This document shows, piece after piece, positions 29,832 to 39,672 of a stretch of 64,000 nucleotides of DNA. Source of the DNA: Erythrobacteraceae bacterium E2-1 Yellow Sea. GTDB taxonomy: Bacteria; Pseudomonadota; Alphaproteobacteria; Sphingomonadales; Sphingomonadaceae. Positions within the stretch are counted from its first letter, which is position 1. Each line of letters starts with the position of its first letter. The notes beneath the pieces are model-generated. The model saw nothing but the letters and a program-made list of their open reading frames with translations. It searched no databases and had not been told where the DNA came from. The stretch lies in NCBI GenBank assembly GCA_014983025.1, contig JADCLP010000003.1, forward strand, positions 62,001-126,000, read 5' to 3'. Both the position numbers and the translations under genes were made by a program.

Positions 29832-30626
29832 TCAGAGGGCGAACTCCGTAATCAGCGGGATATGATCGCTGGGCTTATCCCAGTCACGCGCATCCTCTCG
29901 AATGCGGTGGCCTGTCGCTTGCCTGGCCAGGTCAGGGCTGGCCCACATATGGTCCAACCGGCGACCGCGGTCATTGGTTTTCCAATCTTTCGCGCGATAA
30001 CTCCACCAGCTGTAATACCGTTCCGGGTCACGGATATGTTCACGGCCCACATCCACCCATCCATGCGCATCCTTGAAGCCTTGCAGCGTTTCAACCTCTA
30101 TCTGTGTGTGGCTGACAACCTTCAGCAATTGCTTGTGATTCCAGACATCGCTTTCCAGCGGCGCGATGTTGAAATCGCCCACGATCATGGTCGGGCGATC
30201 GATGTTTTCAGCCCAGCGCGTCATCCGTTCCAGAAAATCAAGTTTTTGCCCGAATTTGGGATTGATTGCTCGGTCAGGCTCGTCCCCACCGGCAGGGATA
30301 TAGACGTTTTCCAGTACCATGCCCTGGCCTGGCCCCAGTAGTTCCACCCCAACATGGCGCGCTTCGCCATTTGCCTGCCAATCATGCCGGGAAAATTCGC
30401 GCAGGGGGATCCGGCTGACGGTGGCGACACCGTGATAACCCTTCTGCCCGTGCACGGCCTGATGGGTATAGCCCAGATCCGCCAGTTCCTGTGCCGGGAA
30501 CTGGAATTCCTGGCACTTGATTTCCTGCAGGCACAGCACATCGGGCGCTTCTTCTTTCAAAAAGCGTTCAACAATCGGCAGCCGCAGCCGAACCGAATTG
30601 ATATTCCATGTAGCTATCGAAACCAT
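29832..30626 (-). CDS. xth: Exodeoxyribonuclease III
   Basis: DNA repair enzyme with AP endonuclease and 3'-5' exonuclease activity. The 264-residue product has the endonuclease/exonuclease/phosphatase fold motifs: ATWNINSVRLR, LCLQEIKC, VYIPAGGDEP, GDFNIAP, RRLDHMWAS and the terminal SDHIPL with the catalytic Asp-His pair. The ATG at 30626 gives the family start MVSIATWN. The gene is 23 bases upstream of ribA on the same strand. Confidence 0.95.
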   Translation of the reverse strand: MVSIATWNINSVRLRLPIVERFLKEEAPDVLCLQEIKCQEFQFPAQELADLGYTHQAVHGQKGYHGVATVSRIPLREFSRHDWQANGEARHVGVELLGPGQGMVLENVYIPAGGDEPDRAINPKFGQKLDFLERMTRWAENIDRPTMIVGDFNIAPLESDVWNHKQLLKVVSHTQIEVETLQGFKDAHGWVDVGREHIRDPERYYSWWSYRAKDWKTNDRGRRLDHMWASPDLARQATGHRIREDARDWDKPSDHIPLITEFAL

Positions 30627-30710
30627 GGCAAAGGCACTTAGGGTGCGCATGTCATCTGGTCCAGTGCCCAGCGTCGCTTGGTCGCAGCAAAAACGATCAT
30701 GCAGCAGCAG

Positions 30711-30850
30711 GGAAAAGAAAACCCTCGTGCCGGGGGCATTGGCACGAGGGTTCCTTTTTTGAGCGTTCGTCACGCTTGATCAAAGCGACCCTCTGAAGGG
30801 TGGGGCAACAGGGGGGAAACCCGCCTTCAGCCGCCTTGCAAAGACATTTA
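30711..30850 (-). ncRNA. Candidate small RNA, about 120-130 nt
   Basis: The 302-base gap between xth and lolA holds no protein gene but has the parts of a minus-strand RNA gene. TATAAA at 30852-30847 can serve as a -10 box. The transcript would contain a 7-bp stem (CTGAAGG 30793-30799 with CCTTCAG 30824-30830) and a short AGCG/CGCT stem (30762-30765, 30773-30776), ending in the strong terminator at 30721-30751. No known RNA family is recognised, and the -35 box is weak. Confidence 0.4.
30721..30751. terminator. Strong terminator with T-runs on both strands
   Basis: ACCCTCGTGCC (30721-30731) and GGCACGAGGGT (30741-30751) form an 11-bp stem with a 9-base loop. On the minus strand the stem is followed at once by TTTCTTTT; on the plus strand by TCCTTTTTT. 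It can end lolA readthrough or the candidate RNA on the minus strand. Confidence 0.88.
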
Positions 30851-30928
30851 TACTAAGAATCGGCTTTCGCGCATATGAACAAAATCCGTATTTTGTCGCA
30901 AAGCTACAACCGCGTGAGGTCGACCCGT

Positions 30929-31594
30929 TTAGCCCGGGCGACGAGACGTTTTGCGTGGATCCTTGAAGCTGAACGTGCTGTCCGGGACCGCGACTCCATA
31001 GCGTTGATTGCGCAGGCGCACGGTGGTGCGATTGTTCTGCGAATCAAGTGCCACCCAATGGGTCAGTTCATAACCGCCCGGTGCACCTGTATCGCGCACA
31101 AAAATCAGCGTGATCACGCCAAATTCTGGTCGCTTGGGGTCGCGCACCTCAACGCTCAATACGTCGGGGTTCCCGGTCGGTATGAGCTTGCCATATTTCT
31201 TTACATCGCGATTGGGGTCCAGCAGCGCCCCAAGTGGTGAATTGCTGATTGGCCAGCGCTGTACCTGGCTGACATCATAATCCACCAGATAGAGCGATTT
31301 GCCGGTCGAAACGACCAGCATGTTGACGCTCTTTTCATACTCGAAACGGATCTTGCCCGGGCGCTTCAGCGTCATCACACCACGCGTGGAATTGCCCAGG
31401 CGATCGGTTTGGGTGAAATCCGCCTGCATCGTGGAAATGCCACGCAGGGCAGAAACGGCGCGGTCCAGATCGCCTTCTGCCGCAGCAACAGGGGTATTGG
31501 GCGCAATCAGCGCGGCGACAGGCAGGCCAGCCGCCAGCGCGGCAGCAATGGCCAGGCGCAGCGGGGCTTTGGTGATTTTGTGAAAATTTGTCAT
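30929..31594 (-). CDS. lolA: Outer-membrane lipoprotein carrier protein LolA
   Basis: Periplasmic chaperone that carries lipoproteins from LolCDE to the outer membrane. The 221-residue product has a signal peptide (hydrophobic about residues 11-28), then the LolA fold with the MQADFTQTDRLGNSTRGVMTLKRPGKIRFEY region and a C-terminal KDPRKTSRR tail. I use the ATG at 31594; longer in-frame starts would run back through rpmG. It follows rpmG by 67 bases on the same strand. Confidence 0.9.
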   Translation of the reverse strand: MTNFHKITKAPLRLAIAAALAAGLPVAALIAPNTPVAAAEGDLDRAVSALRGISTMQADFTQTDRLGNSTRGVMTLKRPGKIRFEYEKSVNMLVVSTGKSLYLVDYDVSQVQRWPISNSPLGALLDPNRDVKKYGKLIPTGNPDVLSVEVRDPKRPEFGVITLIFVRDTGAPGGYELTHWVALDSQNNRTTVRLRNQRYGVAVPDSTFSFKDPRKTSRRPG

Positions 31595-31661
31595 GCTGCC
31601 GCGATATATACAGCGCATTGAACCGATACTGAACCCGGGTTGTGCCCGTGGTTCAGCAAGA

Positions 31662-31829
31662 TCACTTGATCTTGGCTTCCTTGAACTCGACATGCTTGCG
31701 CACGACGGGGTCATATTTGCGGAAGGTCATCTTTTCCGTGATGTTGCGCGGGTTCTTCTTGGTAACATAGAAGAAACCGGTGTCAGCGGTCGAGACCAGA
31801 CGGATCTTTACGGTTGCGGGCTTCGCCAT
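31662..31829 (-). CDS. rpmG: 50S ribosomal protein L33
   Basis: Ribosomal protein of 55 residues, reading [18 protein letters not shown] and ending [10 protein letters not shown]. It has no cysteines, so it is the zinc-independent form of L33. It encodes the typical KKNPRN and [13 protein letters not shown] segments. It stands between arfB and lolA, with a weak inverted repeat (TGAACC/GGTTCA) at 31630-31655 after its stop. Confidence 0.97.
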   Translation of the reverse strand: MAKPATVKIRLVSTADTGFFYVTKKNPRNITEKMTFRKYDPVVRKHVEFKEAKIK

Positions 31830-31978
31830 GGCTTATTCCTGAATATGCAATTGCGGCCACAGCGGGCCAGAAACAACAGTGGCGACGCATAGGCGCCGCC
31901 CTCACGGGCGAGCCATTGGGCGAATCATGGGGAAAAGTCAAGCACGGTGGCGGTGGCGGTGGCGGGGTTGCCCCAGCT

Positions 31979-32395
31979 TTACCAATCCTGCCGGGAAACC
32001 TTGCCGCGATTGGCCTTGACCGTGCCGCGCACCTTCTTTGCCTTCAGCCGCTGCACCTTGCCCACGCGGTTGACGCGCGATTTGGCGCGCTTCTTGGGCT
32101 GATGATGCGCCTGTTCCAGCAATTGCGCCAGCTTGCGCCTTGCCTCTTCCCGATTCGCATCCTGCGTGCGGTATTCGCGTGCCGTGATCAGCAGATCGCC
32201 TGTGGTGGATAACTTGCTGCCTGCGATTTGCCGCAATCGTGCAAAAACAGGCGGTGGCAGGCGCAGCGCATAGATATTTATGCGCAGCTGCACCTCTGTT
32301 GCCACCTTGTTTGCGTTTTGCCCACCCGGCCCGCTACCGGCCAGAAAGCTTTCGCTGGCCAGCCGAAATGCGCGGGCCAGAAAATCCTCATCCAT
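31979..32395 (-). CDS. arfB: Ribosome rescue hydrolase ArfB (YaeJ)
   Basis: Peptidyl-tRNA hydrolase that frees ribosomes stalled on mRNAs without a stop codon. The 138-residue product has the RF-1 catalytic GGQ motif in SGPGGQNANKV and a basic C-terminal tail (KKRAKSRVNRVGKVQRLKAKK) that in this family enters the mRNA channel. The ATG at 32395 lies eight bases inside the end of the pseudouridine synthase gene, so the two are coupled. The gap to rpmG contains three GGTGGC units and no further gene. Confidence 0.94.
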   Translation of the reverse strand: MDEDFLARAFRLASESFLAGSGPGGQNANKVATEVQLRINIYALRLPPPVFARLRQIAGSKLSTTGDLLITAREYRTQDANREEARRKLAQLLEQAHHQPKKRAKSRVNRVGKVQRLKAKKVRGTVKANRGKVSRQDW

Positions 32396-33038
32396 CGTCA
32401 AAACCCAGTGCCACGAAATCAGGCGGCATGGGGGCATTCGCTGTGATGTCGGTCTTGCCCGGACGCAGCAGGCACAGCTCACTGGCATGCAGCATGGTGC
32501 GCGGGGCTGATCCCTTGCGGCCATAGACCGGATCGCCCAGAAGCGGCACGCCAATACCGCTGGCGGCATGAACGCGGATCTGGTGCGTGCGGCCCGTTTC
32601 CGGGCGGAATTCCACCAGCGCGCGGCCATTATGTACGCGCAGCAATTGCCAATCGGTGATGGATGGCTTGCCCTTTTTTGCGGGGATCATCCGCCAACCC
32701 TTTTCCGCGCTGCTGATCTTGGACAGGGACAGTTCCACCCGCCCGCTTTCCTGTGCAGGAACGCCATCCAGAATGCCGATATAGGTCTTGCCCACGGCGC
32801 GTTCTTCAAAGGCGCGGTTGAAACGAACCAGCGCCTTGGGGTTACGCGCCAGCAGCAGGCAGCCGCTGGTATCTGTATCCAGCCGGTGGACCGGCACAGG
32901 CGCGCGCTGGAAACCCAGCTTCAATTGTTCGATGTGATTGTCCAGCGATGGGCCGCCACGCCGTGGCTGGTCAATCGGCAATCCGCCCGGCTTGTTGATC
33001 ACCAGCGCTTCGCCATCTTCATACAGAATTTCAATCAT
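32388..33038 (-). CDS. RluA-family pseudouridine synthase
   Basis: RNA pseudouridine synthase of 216 residues without an S4 domain. It has the catalytic motif HRLDTDTSG with the essential Asp, and the conserved GRTHQIRVH segment and LHA motif. The exact rRNA or tRNA target is not predictable here. The start overlaps the pabB stop by four bases (ATGA), and its end overlaps arfB, giving a pabB-rluA-arfB operon. Confidence 0.92.
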   Translation of the reverse strand: MIEILYEDGEALVINKPGGLPIDQPRRGGPSLDNHIEQLKLGFQRAPVPVHRLDTDTSGCLLLARNPKALVRFNRAFEERAVGKTYIGILDGVPAQESGRVELSLSKISSAEKGWRMIPAKKGKPSITDWQLLRVHNGRALVEFRPETGRTHQIRVHAASGIGVPLLGDPVYGRKGSAPRTMLHASELCLLRPGKTDITANAPMPPDFVALGFDDG

Positions 33039-34870
33039 GACAGCAGTTCGGCTTTCATTAGTCCGTGTAACGCATTGCCTAGCAGGAAACCGCCCGTCAG
33101 ATCATCCAATGTCAATTCCGCCTCTCGAGCCTGGCCGCTTTCCAGCAAGGAGCGACGCAAAACGCCCGGTAACAGGCCCAGCGCAGCAGGCGGGGTCAGC
33201 AGCGCGCCATCACGCTCGACAAAAATATTTGTGAAGCTGCCTTCGGTCACGAAACCTTGCGGATCGACCAGCAGCGCCTCACCCGCGCCTGCATCCTTCG
33301 CGGCGGCCAGTGCCTCTTCATAAAAGCTGCGTTCACTGGTTTTGTGTCGCAGGCGCCAGTCACCGCTGTCCACCGGCATGGGCAGGGCTATACATTTCAG
33401 CGGATCTGGGGGTGTAGCCGGGGCGGGGCTGGTTTCCAGTGCCAATGCGCCCGATCGGCTGGTGAGCAGGCGTAATTTGCTGCGCACCTCCAGGTCAAAA
33501 CACAGAGCCTGGATCTGATTACGCGCAGCATGGCGATCAAAGGCAAAGCCCAGCTGTGCTGCGCTTGCCTTCATCCGTTCCAGATGCAGTTCCAGAAGTT
33601 CGATCCCGGTTTCCGGCTCAAACAGCATGGTTTCAATCAGGTCGAAACGCGGCGCGGAAAGCTCAGGACTGCTGGCGCGGGCGAAACCAGCCTTCACTTC
33701 GCATTCGCGCCGTTCCACCATGGCTTCGCTATCGGCCACAATCGCGCTACCCACGCCCAGCACGGCACTGCCTTGCCCATTTTCAACCGGGGTTAGCCGC
33801 AATGTACGGATTGCCACGTTGAAGGCCGCATCGCCATTGGCATCGATCCGGCCAATCGCCCCGCAATAGGGGCCGCGCGCATCGCGTTCTACCTGATCGA
33901 TCAGTTCCATGGCGCGGATCTTGGGTGCGCCGGTGATCGAGCCGCAGGGGAATATTGCGCGCAAGAGTTCCATTGGGCCCAGATCGGGCTTCAGGCGCGC
34001 CCGCACGCTCGACACCATCTGGTGCACCGTGGGGTAGCTTTCGACATTGAACAGCGCATCCACTTCGACGCTGCCCGCCACGGCAACGCGGCTGAGGTCA
34101 TTGCGCATCAGGTCTACGATCATTAGGTTTTCGGCGCGATCTTTCTCGCTTGCGGAAAGTTCTGCCAGCAACAAGCTATCGGCGGCGTCATTCTCACCGC
34201 GGGGGCGCGTGCCTTTCATTGGTTTGACCCGTGCCTCCCCATCTTTCAGGGAGACAAACAGTTCGGGCGAAAGGCTGAGCAGATAATGCGTGCCATCGAA
34301 CAGCATGCCGCCATAGCCCGCACCGGCGCTGTTGCGTAGCTGGGCATACAGCGCCTGCGGATCACCTGAATATGACCCGGCCAGGGGATAGGTCAGGTTG
34401 ACCTGATAGATATCGCCTGCGCGGATCGCCTCCTGCAAGCGGGAAAACGCCGCTTGATAGCCACCGGTTGAAAGTTGCGGGGTTAGCGGGCCGAGCGAGG
34501 CGGTACCGTTTGCTTTTTCGTGCAGCCAGTGCGGCACATCCGTTGCCGGGATTTCCAGTACATCGTCAAACAAGCCCAGCCATACCAGCGGCCCGGTTGC
34601 GCCACTGCGCGCATCGGCCAAGGGGGCAAGCTTGGGCTCAAGCGCCAGCCCTGCTTCATACGCCAGATAACCAGCCAGGATACCGCCGTTTTCGCGCCGT
34701 GCCGCATCAGCCTCTTCCAACACGCGCGCCACCTCTGCAGCCTGCCGGGCCACAAATACGCGTTGCGGGTTCTCGTATAGATGCGCAGGCGCGGCCCCGC
34801 CTTCGCGTGAAGGATCACGGGCATCGTCCAACAGGATAAAGGGAGCGTTCTGGCCCATCTGTCCTGCCAT
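33035..34870 (-). CDS. pabB: Aminodeoxychorismate synthase component I fused to aminodeoxychorismate lyase
   Basis: Folate pathway fusion of 611 residues making 4-aminobenzoate from chorismate. The N-terminal two thirds are a PabB/TrpE-like chorismate-binding domain with YQVNLTYPL, PMKGTRPRG, MIVDLMRNDLSRV and PCGSITGAPKIRAME. The last 200 residues are a class IV PLP aminotransferase-like domain (PabC) with HKTSERSFYEE, containing the candidate PLP lysine, and EGSFTNIFVE. I use the ATG at 34870; upstream in-frame sequence would run into the divergent neighbour. The glutaminase PabA is not in the window. Confidence 0.93.
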   Translation of the reverse strand: MAGQMGQNAPFILLDDARDPSREGGAAPAHLYENPQRVFVARQAAEVARVLEEADAARRENGGILAGYLAYEAGLALEPKLAPLADARSGATGPLVWLGLFDDVLEIPATDVPHWLHEKANGTASLGPLTPQLSTGGYQAAFSRLQEAIRAGDIYQVNLTYPLAGSYSGDPQALYAQLRNSAGAGYGGMLFDGTHYLLSLSPELFVSLKDGEARVKPMKGTRPRGENDAADSLLLAELSASEKDRAENLMIVDLMRNDLSRVAVAGSVEVDALFNVESYPTVHQMVSSVRARLKPDLGPMELLRAIFPCGSITGAPKIRAMELIDQVERDARGPYCGAIGRIDANGDAAFNVAIRTLRLTPVENGQGSAVLGVGSAIVADSEAMVERRECEVKAGFARASSPELSAPRFDLIETMLFEPETGIELLELHLERMKASAAQLGFAFDRHAARNQIQALCFDLEVRSKLRLLTSRSGALALETSPAPATPPDPLKCIALPMPVDSGDWRLRHKTSERSFYEEALAAAKDAGAGEALLVDPQGFVTEGSFTNIFVERDGALLTPPAALGLLPGVLRRSLLESGQAREAELTLDDLTGGFLLGNALHGLMKAELLS

Positions 34871-35010
34871 AGTGGCCTCGACGGCGAATGGAAGCCATTC
34901 GATTGGCTTGGCACGATAGAGGGTGAGGAAAATGCGGAAACTTGACCACGACCCGCAGCCCCGCCACACATGCGCCAAGTCACTGAAAAACACCGGAGCA
35001 TTTGCCAGAG

Positions 35011-36549
35011 ATGAGCACAATTTTCCTCGGCCTTGCCGCCAATGGCGAGAAGCAGTTTCTGGATCTGTCGCGTGCAAACCGCCACGGATTGATCGCAGGT
35101 GCTACCGGAACGGGTAAAACCGTGACCTTGCAAGGGTTGGCAGAAAGCTTTTCCGCCAATGGTGTGCCGGTATTCCTGGCCGATGTGAAAGGCGATCTGT
35201 CTGGCATAGCCATGCCTGGTTCCCCCACATTCAAACATGCTGACAAGCTGGAAGGGCGTGCCAAGCAATTGGGCATGGATGATTATGCCTATTCCGATAG
35301 CCCCGTGGTGTTCTGGGATTTGTATGGGGAGCAGGGGCATCCCATACGCACCACCATATCGGAAATGGGGCCGCTACTTCTGTCGCGCCTGCTGGATCTC
35401 AACGATACGCAGGAAGGCGTGTTGCAGATCATCTTCCGCCATGCAGACGACAATGGTTTGCTTTTGCTGGATTTTGGTGATTTGCAGGCGGTGCTGGCCT
35501 GGGCGGCGGAAAATGCCAGCGAGCTGTCAGGCAAATATGGCAATGTCACCAAGCCCAGCGTGGGCGCGATCCAGCGCCAATTACTGAGCTTTGAATCCCA
35601 AGGCGCTGACAAATTCTTTGGCGAACCGGCGCTGGAAATTGACGATTTTCTAGCGTGCGATGATCAGGGGCGTGGTTATATAAATGTGCTGGCAGCGGAC
35701 AAGCTGATGCGCAGCCCCAAGCTATACGCCACCTTCCTGCTGTGGTTGCTGGCCGAATTGTTCGAGTCCTTGCCCGAAGTGGGCGACCCGGAAAAACCCA
35801 AGCTGGTGTTCTTCTTTGACGAGGCGCATCTGCTGTTCGATGATGCGCCACGCGCGCTGCAGGACAAGATCGAGCAGGTCGTGCGCCTTATTCGGTCCAA
35901 GGGTGTGGGCGTCTATTTCTGCACCCAGAACCCGATCGACATTCCGGAAGAGGTGGCAGGGCAATTGGGCAATAAGGTGCAGCACGCCCTGCGCGCCTTC
36001 ACCCCGCGGGATCAGCGCGCGATCAAGGCGGCGTCCGAAACCTTCCGCATCAACCCGGATCTGGATGTGGAACAGGCGATTACCGAGCTGAAAGTGGGTG
36101 AGGCGCTGGTGTCCACGCTGGATGAAGATGGCGCACCTACTGTGGTCCAGCGCACGTTGATCAAGCCGCCGCGCTCGCGCCTTGGCCCGGTGAATGCGAA
36201 AGAGCGCGCGATCATCCAGTCTGTCAGCCCGGTTGATGGAAAATATGACACGGCGGTGGATCGCGAAAGCGCAGAAGAGGTGCTGGCGCAAAAGGCCGCC
36301 GATGCAGCCGCCACGGCCGAAGAAGTGGCGGAAAATGGCGCGGAGGAAGTGGGCAAGCGCGAGCGCAAATCGACCACCTTGTGGGGAATAGATATTGGCA
36401 AGGCTGGCAAAAGCGCAATCAAGGCAGCGGCAGGTTCGCTCGTCTCGATTGGCGTGGCGACGGCATTGGGAAAGAAATCCAGCGCTGATCCTGTGCGTAC
36501 CGGCGCCAATGCATTCGTCCGCAATATACTGGGCGGCTTAATGCGGTAA
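35011..36549 (+). CDS. HerA-like ATPase, DUF853 family
   Basis: Predicted DNA-translocase-type ATPase of 512 residues (YjgR-like). It has Walker [13 protein letters not shown] near the N-terminus, a [12 protein letters not shown] segment, Walker [15 protein letters not shown], and an arginine-finger-like segment near [15 protein letters not shown]. The C-terminal tail is alanine-rich and ends in [24 protein letters not shown]. The cellular role of the family is not established. The ATG at 35011 follows GCCAGAG. Its last 12 bases overlap the convergent histidine kinase gene. Confidence 0.9.
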   Translation: MSTIFLGLAANGEKQFLDLSRANRHGLIAGATGTGKTVTLQGLAESFSANGVPVFLADVKGDLSGIAMPGSPTFKHADKLEGRAKQLGMDDYAYSDSPVVFWDLYGEQGHPIRTTISEMGPLLLSRLLDLNDTQEGVLQIIFRHADDNGLLLLDFGDLQAVLAWAAENASELSGKYGNVTKPSVGAIQRQLLSFESQGADKFFGEPALEIDDFLACDDQGRGYINVLAADKLMRSPKLYATFLLWLLAELFESLPEVGDPEKPKLVFFFDEAHLLFDDAPRALQDKIEQVVRLIRSKGVGVYFCTQNPIDIPEEVAGQLGNKVQHALRAFTPRDQRAIKAASETFRINPDLDVEQAITELKVGEALVSTLDEDGAPTVVQRTLIKPPRSRLGPVNAKERAIIQSVSPVDGKYDTAVDRESAEEVLAQKAADAAATAEEVAENGAEEVGKRERKSTTLWGIDIGKAGKSAIKAAAGSLVSIGVATALGKKSSADPVRTGANAFVRNILGGLMR

Positions 36550-37971
36550 GTGGATTTCCGCGCGTAACCCGCCCTCCGGTCGGTTCGAAAGTTCCAGTCT
36601 GCCACCATGCTGTTCGGCAATGGCGCGGGCCAGCGTCAGGCCCAGTCCGGCGCCACCTGTTCCACGATTGCGGCTGGCTTCGCCACGCTGGAATGGCTCC
36701 ATCATGCTGGCTATCTGATTGTCGGGAATGCCGGGACCAATATCGTCTACCCTGATTATGGTGTCCTTGCCTGATTTCAGCACTGTAACTTGCGCCTTTT
36801 CGCCATAACGCAGCGCATTGTTGATGAGGTTGCGCAATGCACGCCGCAGCCAGGTGGCACGGATGGGGGCGACCAGGCGCTGCGTTTCGCCCAGTTCCAC
36901 CGGGTCGCCCATATCCTCAAATTCTTCCACCACAGATGCGGTGAGCGCAGACAGATCGGTGCGTTCCAACGGATCGCTGGAGCGGCCCACACGGGCAAGG
37001 TTCAGTATATCGTCTAGCGTGCGCGTAATATCCTCAATGCTCTGCGCCATGCGGGCGCGCTGGGTAGCGTCTGCCACGCTTTCAATCCGCACGCGCAGGG
37101 CCGCTAGTGGTGTCTTGAGGTCATGACCGATTGCCCCCAGCATGACATCCTTTTCATCCAGCAGGGCGGCAATGCGCGTTTCCATGGCATTATGCGCAGC
37201 TATCAGGCGGCGCATGTCATCAGGACCACGCTCTTCCATAGGCACCGCTTCGCCAGGATGTGCGGCAAAGGCCTCTACGCGGTTGGTCAGCTGGGCAAGG
37301 GGCCGGGTGATCCGCCGAAGCACAGGGTAGAGCAATGCAGTGAGGAATACGAAAATCACCAGGGTCTGCAGCAGGATGGAACGTAAAACCCGGCGCGGTT
37401 CACGTGGCAAAGCCATTCTGGCCACCTGCCATTTACCGTTTTCAAGGCGGATTGCGGCCACCATCATGGGGCGCTTGCGCCAATCGGGATCGCTGAAACG
37501 CGCCTGCAGACGTGGCCGCGATGCGATGATCGGGTCGTCACCCGCCAGTCTGCGCAGCACAACGACCTCTTTCGCTGCAACACCTTGTTCCTCAAGCAGC
37601 TCTGCCAGCTCGTGCCCCATCGTGGAGAGACGGATATCGCCGTCCTGCTCGGGCGTGATATCTGTCAGCTGTGTCCGCATCAGGAAACGTTCGGCACGCG
37701 AGGCGGGTGGAGTGTGCAGCAGATATTCGTCCCGTTCGCCACGCATCGCACGCAGAGGGGGGTGGACACCATAACGTGCTGCTTTTTCACGTCCTTCGAT
37801 CAGGCGGATGGCGATGGAATTGACCAGGCTTTCCTGATGGCGTTCCAGGCTTGCGCGATAGAGCAGGACAGCCGAAACCGTCTGTCCAACCAGCAGGCCG
37901 GCAGCCAGTACCAGCATAACCTGGCCCAACAGGCTGCGGGGTATAAGAAAACGGGCGACGCGCCCCATCAC
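36538..37971 (-). CDS. Sensor histidine kinase, EnvZ-like
   Basis: Membrane sensor kinase of 477 residues. Two helices (about 15-38 and 196-218) flank a periplasmic sensor region of about 155 residues. A HAMP linker follows, then the H-box [14 protein letters not shown] with phosphoacceptor His283, the N-box [10 protein letters not shown], and G-boxes DDIGPGIP and GTGGAGLGL. Its ATG overlaps the stop of the response regulator by four bases, so the two are a cognate pair. The signal sensed is unknown. Confidence 0.94.
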   Translation of the reverse strand: MMGRVARFLIPRSLLGQVMLVLAAGLLVGQTVSAVLLYRASLERHQESLVNSIAIRLIEGREKAARYGVHPPLRAMRGERDEYLLHTPPASRAERFLMRTQLTDITPEQDGDIRLSTMGHELAELLEEQGVAAKEVVVLRRLAGDDPIIASRPRLQARFSDPDWRKRPMMVAAIRLENGKWQVARMALPREPRRVLRSILLQTLVIFVFLTALLYPVLRRITRPLAQLTNRVEAFAAHPGEAVPMEERGPDDMRRLIAAHNAMETRIAALLDEKDVMLGAIGHDLKTPLAALRVRIESVADATQRARMAQSIEDITRTLDDILNLARVGRSSDPLERTDLSALTASVVEEFEDMGDPVELGETQRLVAPIRATWLRRALRNLINNALRYGEKAQVTVLKSGKDTIIRVDDIGPGIPDNQIASMMEPFQRGEASRNRGTGGAGLGLTLARAIAEQHGGRLELSNRPEGGLRAEIHLPH

Positions 37972-38708
37972 CCTTCGCCTGGCGGGTCTATGCGGGTGAC
38001 ATTGGCGGCAAAGCGATATCCGCCACCGCGTACAGTCAGAATGAATTGCGGATCGCGATTGTCTGCTTCTATCTTGCGGCGCAAACGGCTGACCTGATTG
38101 TCCACCGCACGATCAAACAGATGCGCGCTGCGGCCCTGCACCATGTCCAGCAGGCGGTCACGGTCCAGCACGGCACGGGGGTGGTCGAGGAAGGCGGTCA
38201 GCAGGCGAAATTCAGCCGTGGAGATGGGTACAGCCACGCCTTCAGGATCGGTCAGCTTGCGCTTCAGCGGATCAAGTACCCATCCTTCAAACAGGTATAA
38301 ACGATCATTTGTATCGCCAGCCGATACGATGTTGGGGGTGCGACGTAGTACTGAACGGATACGGGCGACAAGTTCGCGCGGCTCAAAGGGTTTGACGATG
38401 TAATCATCGGCACCCATTTCCAGCCCCACGATCCGGTCTGTTGCTTCACCCCGTGCGGTCAACAGTATAACCGGCGGTCCATTGGTTTCGATCAGGTGGC
38501 GGCAGAGAGATAAACCATCTTCCCCCGGCATCATGATGTCCAGCAGCACCAGATCGGGGCGTTGCTGGTTAATGTTGCTGCGGGCCTTGGCTGCGCTTTC
38601 TGCCTCTGTCACGCGAAATCCCTGGCCGGCGAGATATTCGGCCAGGGGTTCACGCAGGCTTGGCTCATCATCGACCAGCAGCAGGGATATGGGTGCAGTA
38701 TGTTCCAC
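37968..38708 (-). CDS. OmpR-family response regulator
   Basis: DNA-binding response regulator of 246 residues. The receiver domain has the acidic pair near residues 13-14 (VDDE), phosphoacceptor Asp57 in LLLDIMMPG, and the conserved Lys in VKPFEPRELVARI. The C-terminal winged-helix domain ends in RLRRKIEADNRDPQFILTVRGGGYRF. It is translationally coupled to the kinase at 36538-37971. Targets are not identifiable from this window. Confidence 0.95.
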   Translation of the reverse strand: MEHTAPISLLLVDDEPSLREPLAEYLAGQGFRVTEAESAAKARSNINQQRPDLVLLDIMMPGEDGLSLCRHLIETNGPPVILLTARGEATDRIVGLEMGADDYIVKPFEPRELVARIRSVLRRTPNIVSAGDTNDRLYLFEGWVLDPLKRKLTDPEGVAVPISTAEFRLLTAFLDHPRAVLDRDRLLDMVQGRSAHLFDRAVDNQVSRLRRKIEADNRDPQFILTVRGGGYRFAANVTRIDPPGEG

Positions 38709-38765
38709 GCTGCTTATCCTTGCCGCAGTGGAGGATGCGGCTCAAGCCATGACATTCAGCCTTGC

Positions 38766-39461
38766 TTACTGCCCGCCTTTGCGGGCGGCGCGCATGGCGG
38801 CATGGGCTGCTTCACGTTCTTCCGCCGTGATGGTACCGGAATTATCGGTATCGACCTTGGCAAAATGGGCCTTGATCCCGGCATCAAATTCAGCGCGGGT
38901 GATCGTGCCATCGCCATTGCTGTCGGCCTGTTTCAGCATCTTCATGGGTCCGCCATGGTGACTACCACGCGTGCCGTATTTGCTGCCGTCACGGTCAGCG
39001 AAGCGGTGTTTGCGCATTTCACGCCCGGTTTCGAGTTCTTCGGCGGAAAGACCGCCGCTCTTATCTGTATCGAGTTTTGCGAACATTGCTTCGGCGCGGC
39101 CTGCGCGCTTATCAGTGCGGTCATCCATACGCGCTTCATGCGCGGCCTTCATTTCATCGGGCGATAATTCGCCATCACCATCCGTATCCATGCTGGCGAA
39201 GCGGTCTTCGCGGTGATCTTCGCGGCGTTCAGCGCGCGCTTCACGGTCGCTGGCATCAATCACGCCATCGCCATTGGCATCCATATGGGTGAAGATCTGG
39301 TCGCTCATCGCAGCCATTTCTGCCTGGGTTACAATACCATCGCCATCGGCATCGGGGTTATGCTTGCCACTGGGCCCACCTGGGCCAGCCAGCGCGATAC
39401 CAGCGCCTGCGCCAGTAATGGCCAGCGCTGCGGCAGAAAGGGTCAGGGTCAATTTACGCAT
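38766..39461 (-). CDS. Secreted EF-hand calcium-binding protein with about six EF loops
   Basis: Exported protein of about 231 residues with a signal peptide (hydrophobic stretch to about residue 25). Six EF-hand loops can be read: DADGDGIVTQAE, DANGDGVIDASD, DTDGDGELSPDE, DTDKSGGLSAEE, DSNGDGTITRAE and DTDNSGTITAEE. The loops alternate with charged, arginine-rich helices. Three consecutive ATGs (39467, 39464, 39461) follow GGAGAG; spacing favours the last. It probably buffers or senses periplasmic calcium; the partner is unknown. Confidence 0.9.
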   Translation of the reverse strand: MRKLTLTLSAAALAITGAGAGIALAGPGGPSGKHNPDADGDGIVTQAEMAAMSDQIFTHMDANGDGVIDASDREARAERREDHREDRFASMDTDGDGELSPDEMKAAHEARMDDRTDKRAGRAEAMFAKLDTDKSGGLSAEELETGREMRKHRFADRDGSKYGTRGSHHGGPMKMLKQADSNGDGTITRAEFDAGIKAHFAKVDTDNSGTITAEEREAAHAAMRAARKGGQ

Positions 39462-39506
39462 CATCACTCTCCAAATTCAGGGAAGCTGCGGCGGTGACTG
39501 TCCAGG

Positions 39507-39527
39507 GGGAGGGGGGGACTGGGGGTC
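39507..39527 (+). other. G-rich tract upstream of the EF-hand gene
   Basis: Runs of five, seven and five G separated by A and ACT lie about 45 bases upstream of the EF-hand start, on the strand opposite to that gene. The tract could fold as a G-quadruplex. The rest of the 205-base gap to the VOC gene holds nothing I can support. Confidence 0.4.
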
Positions 39528-39672
39528 AGATTTGGCCACCACCGCAACTTGTGTACCCTATTTAGGCGCGCCATGTCGCAGGACTATGCCGATTTGGGGC
39601 GAATTTGTCGCAAATTGTATCAGCTGGCAGGTGGCGTTCATGCAGGCGCAAGATGCCGCCTTCCTGCAACGG

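Noticed and set aside
31938..31965. GGTGGC tandem units near arfB
   Set aside because: Only three to four copies in a short gap; likely chance in GC-rich DNA.
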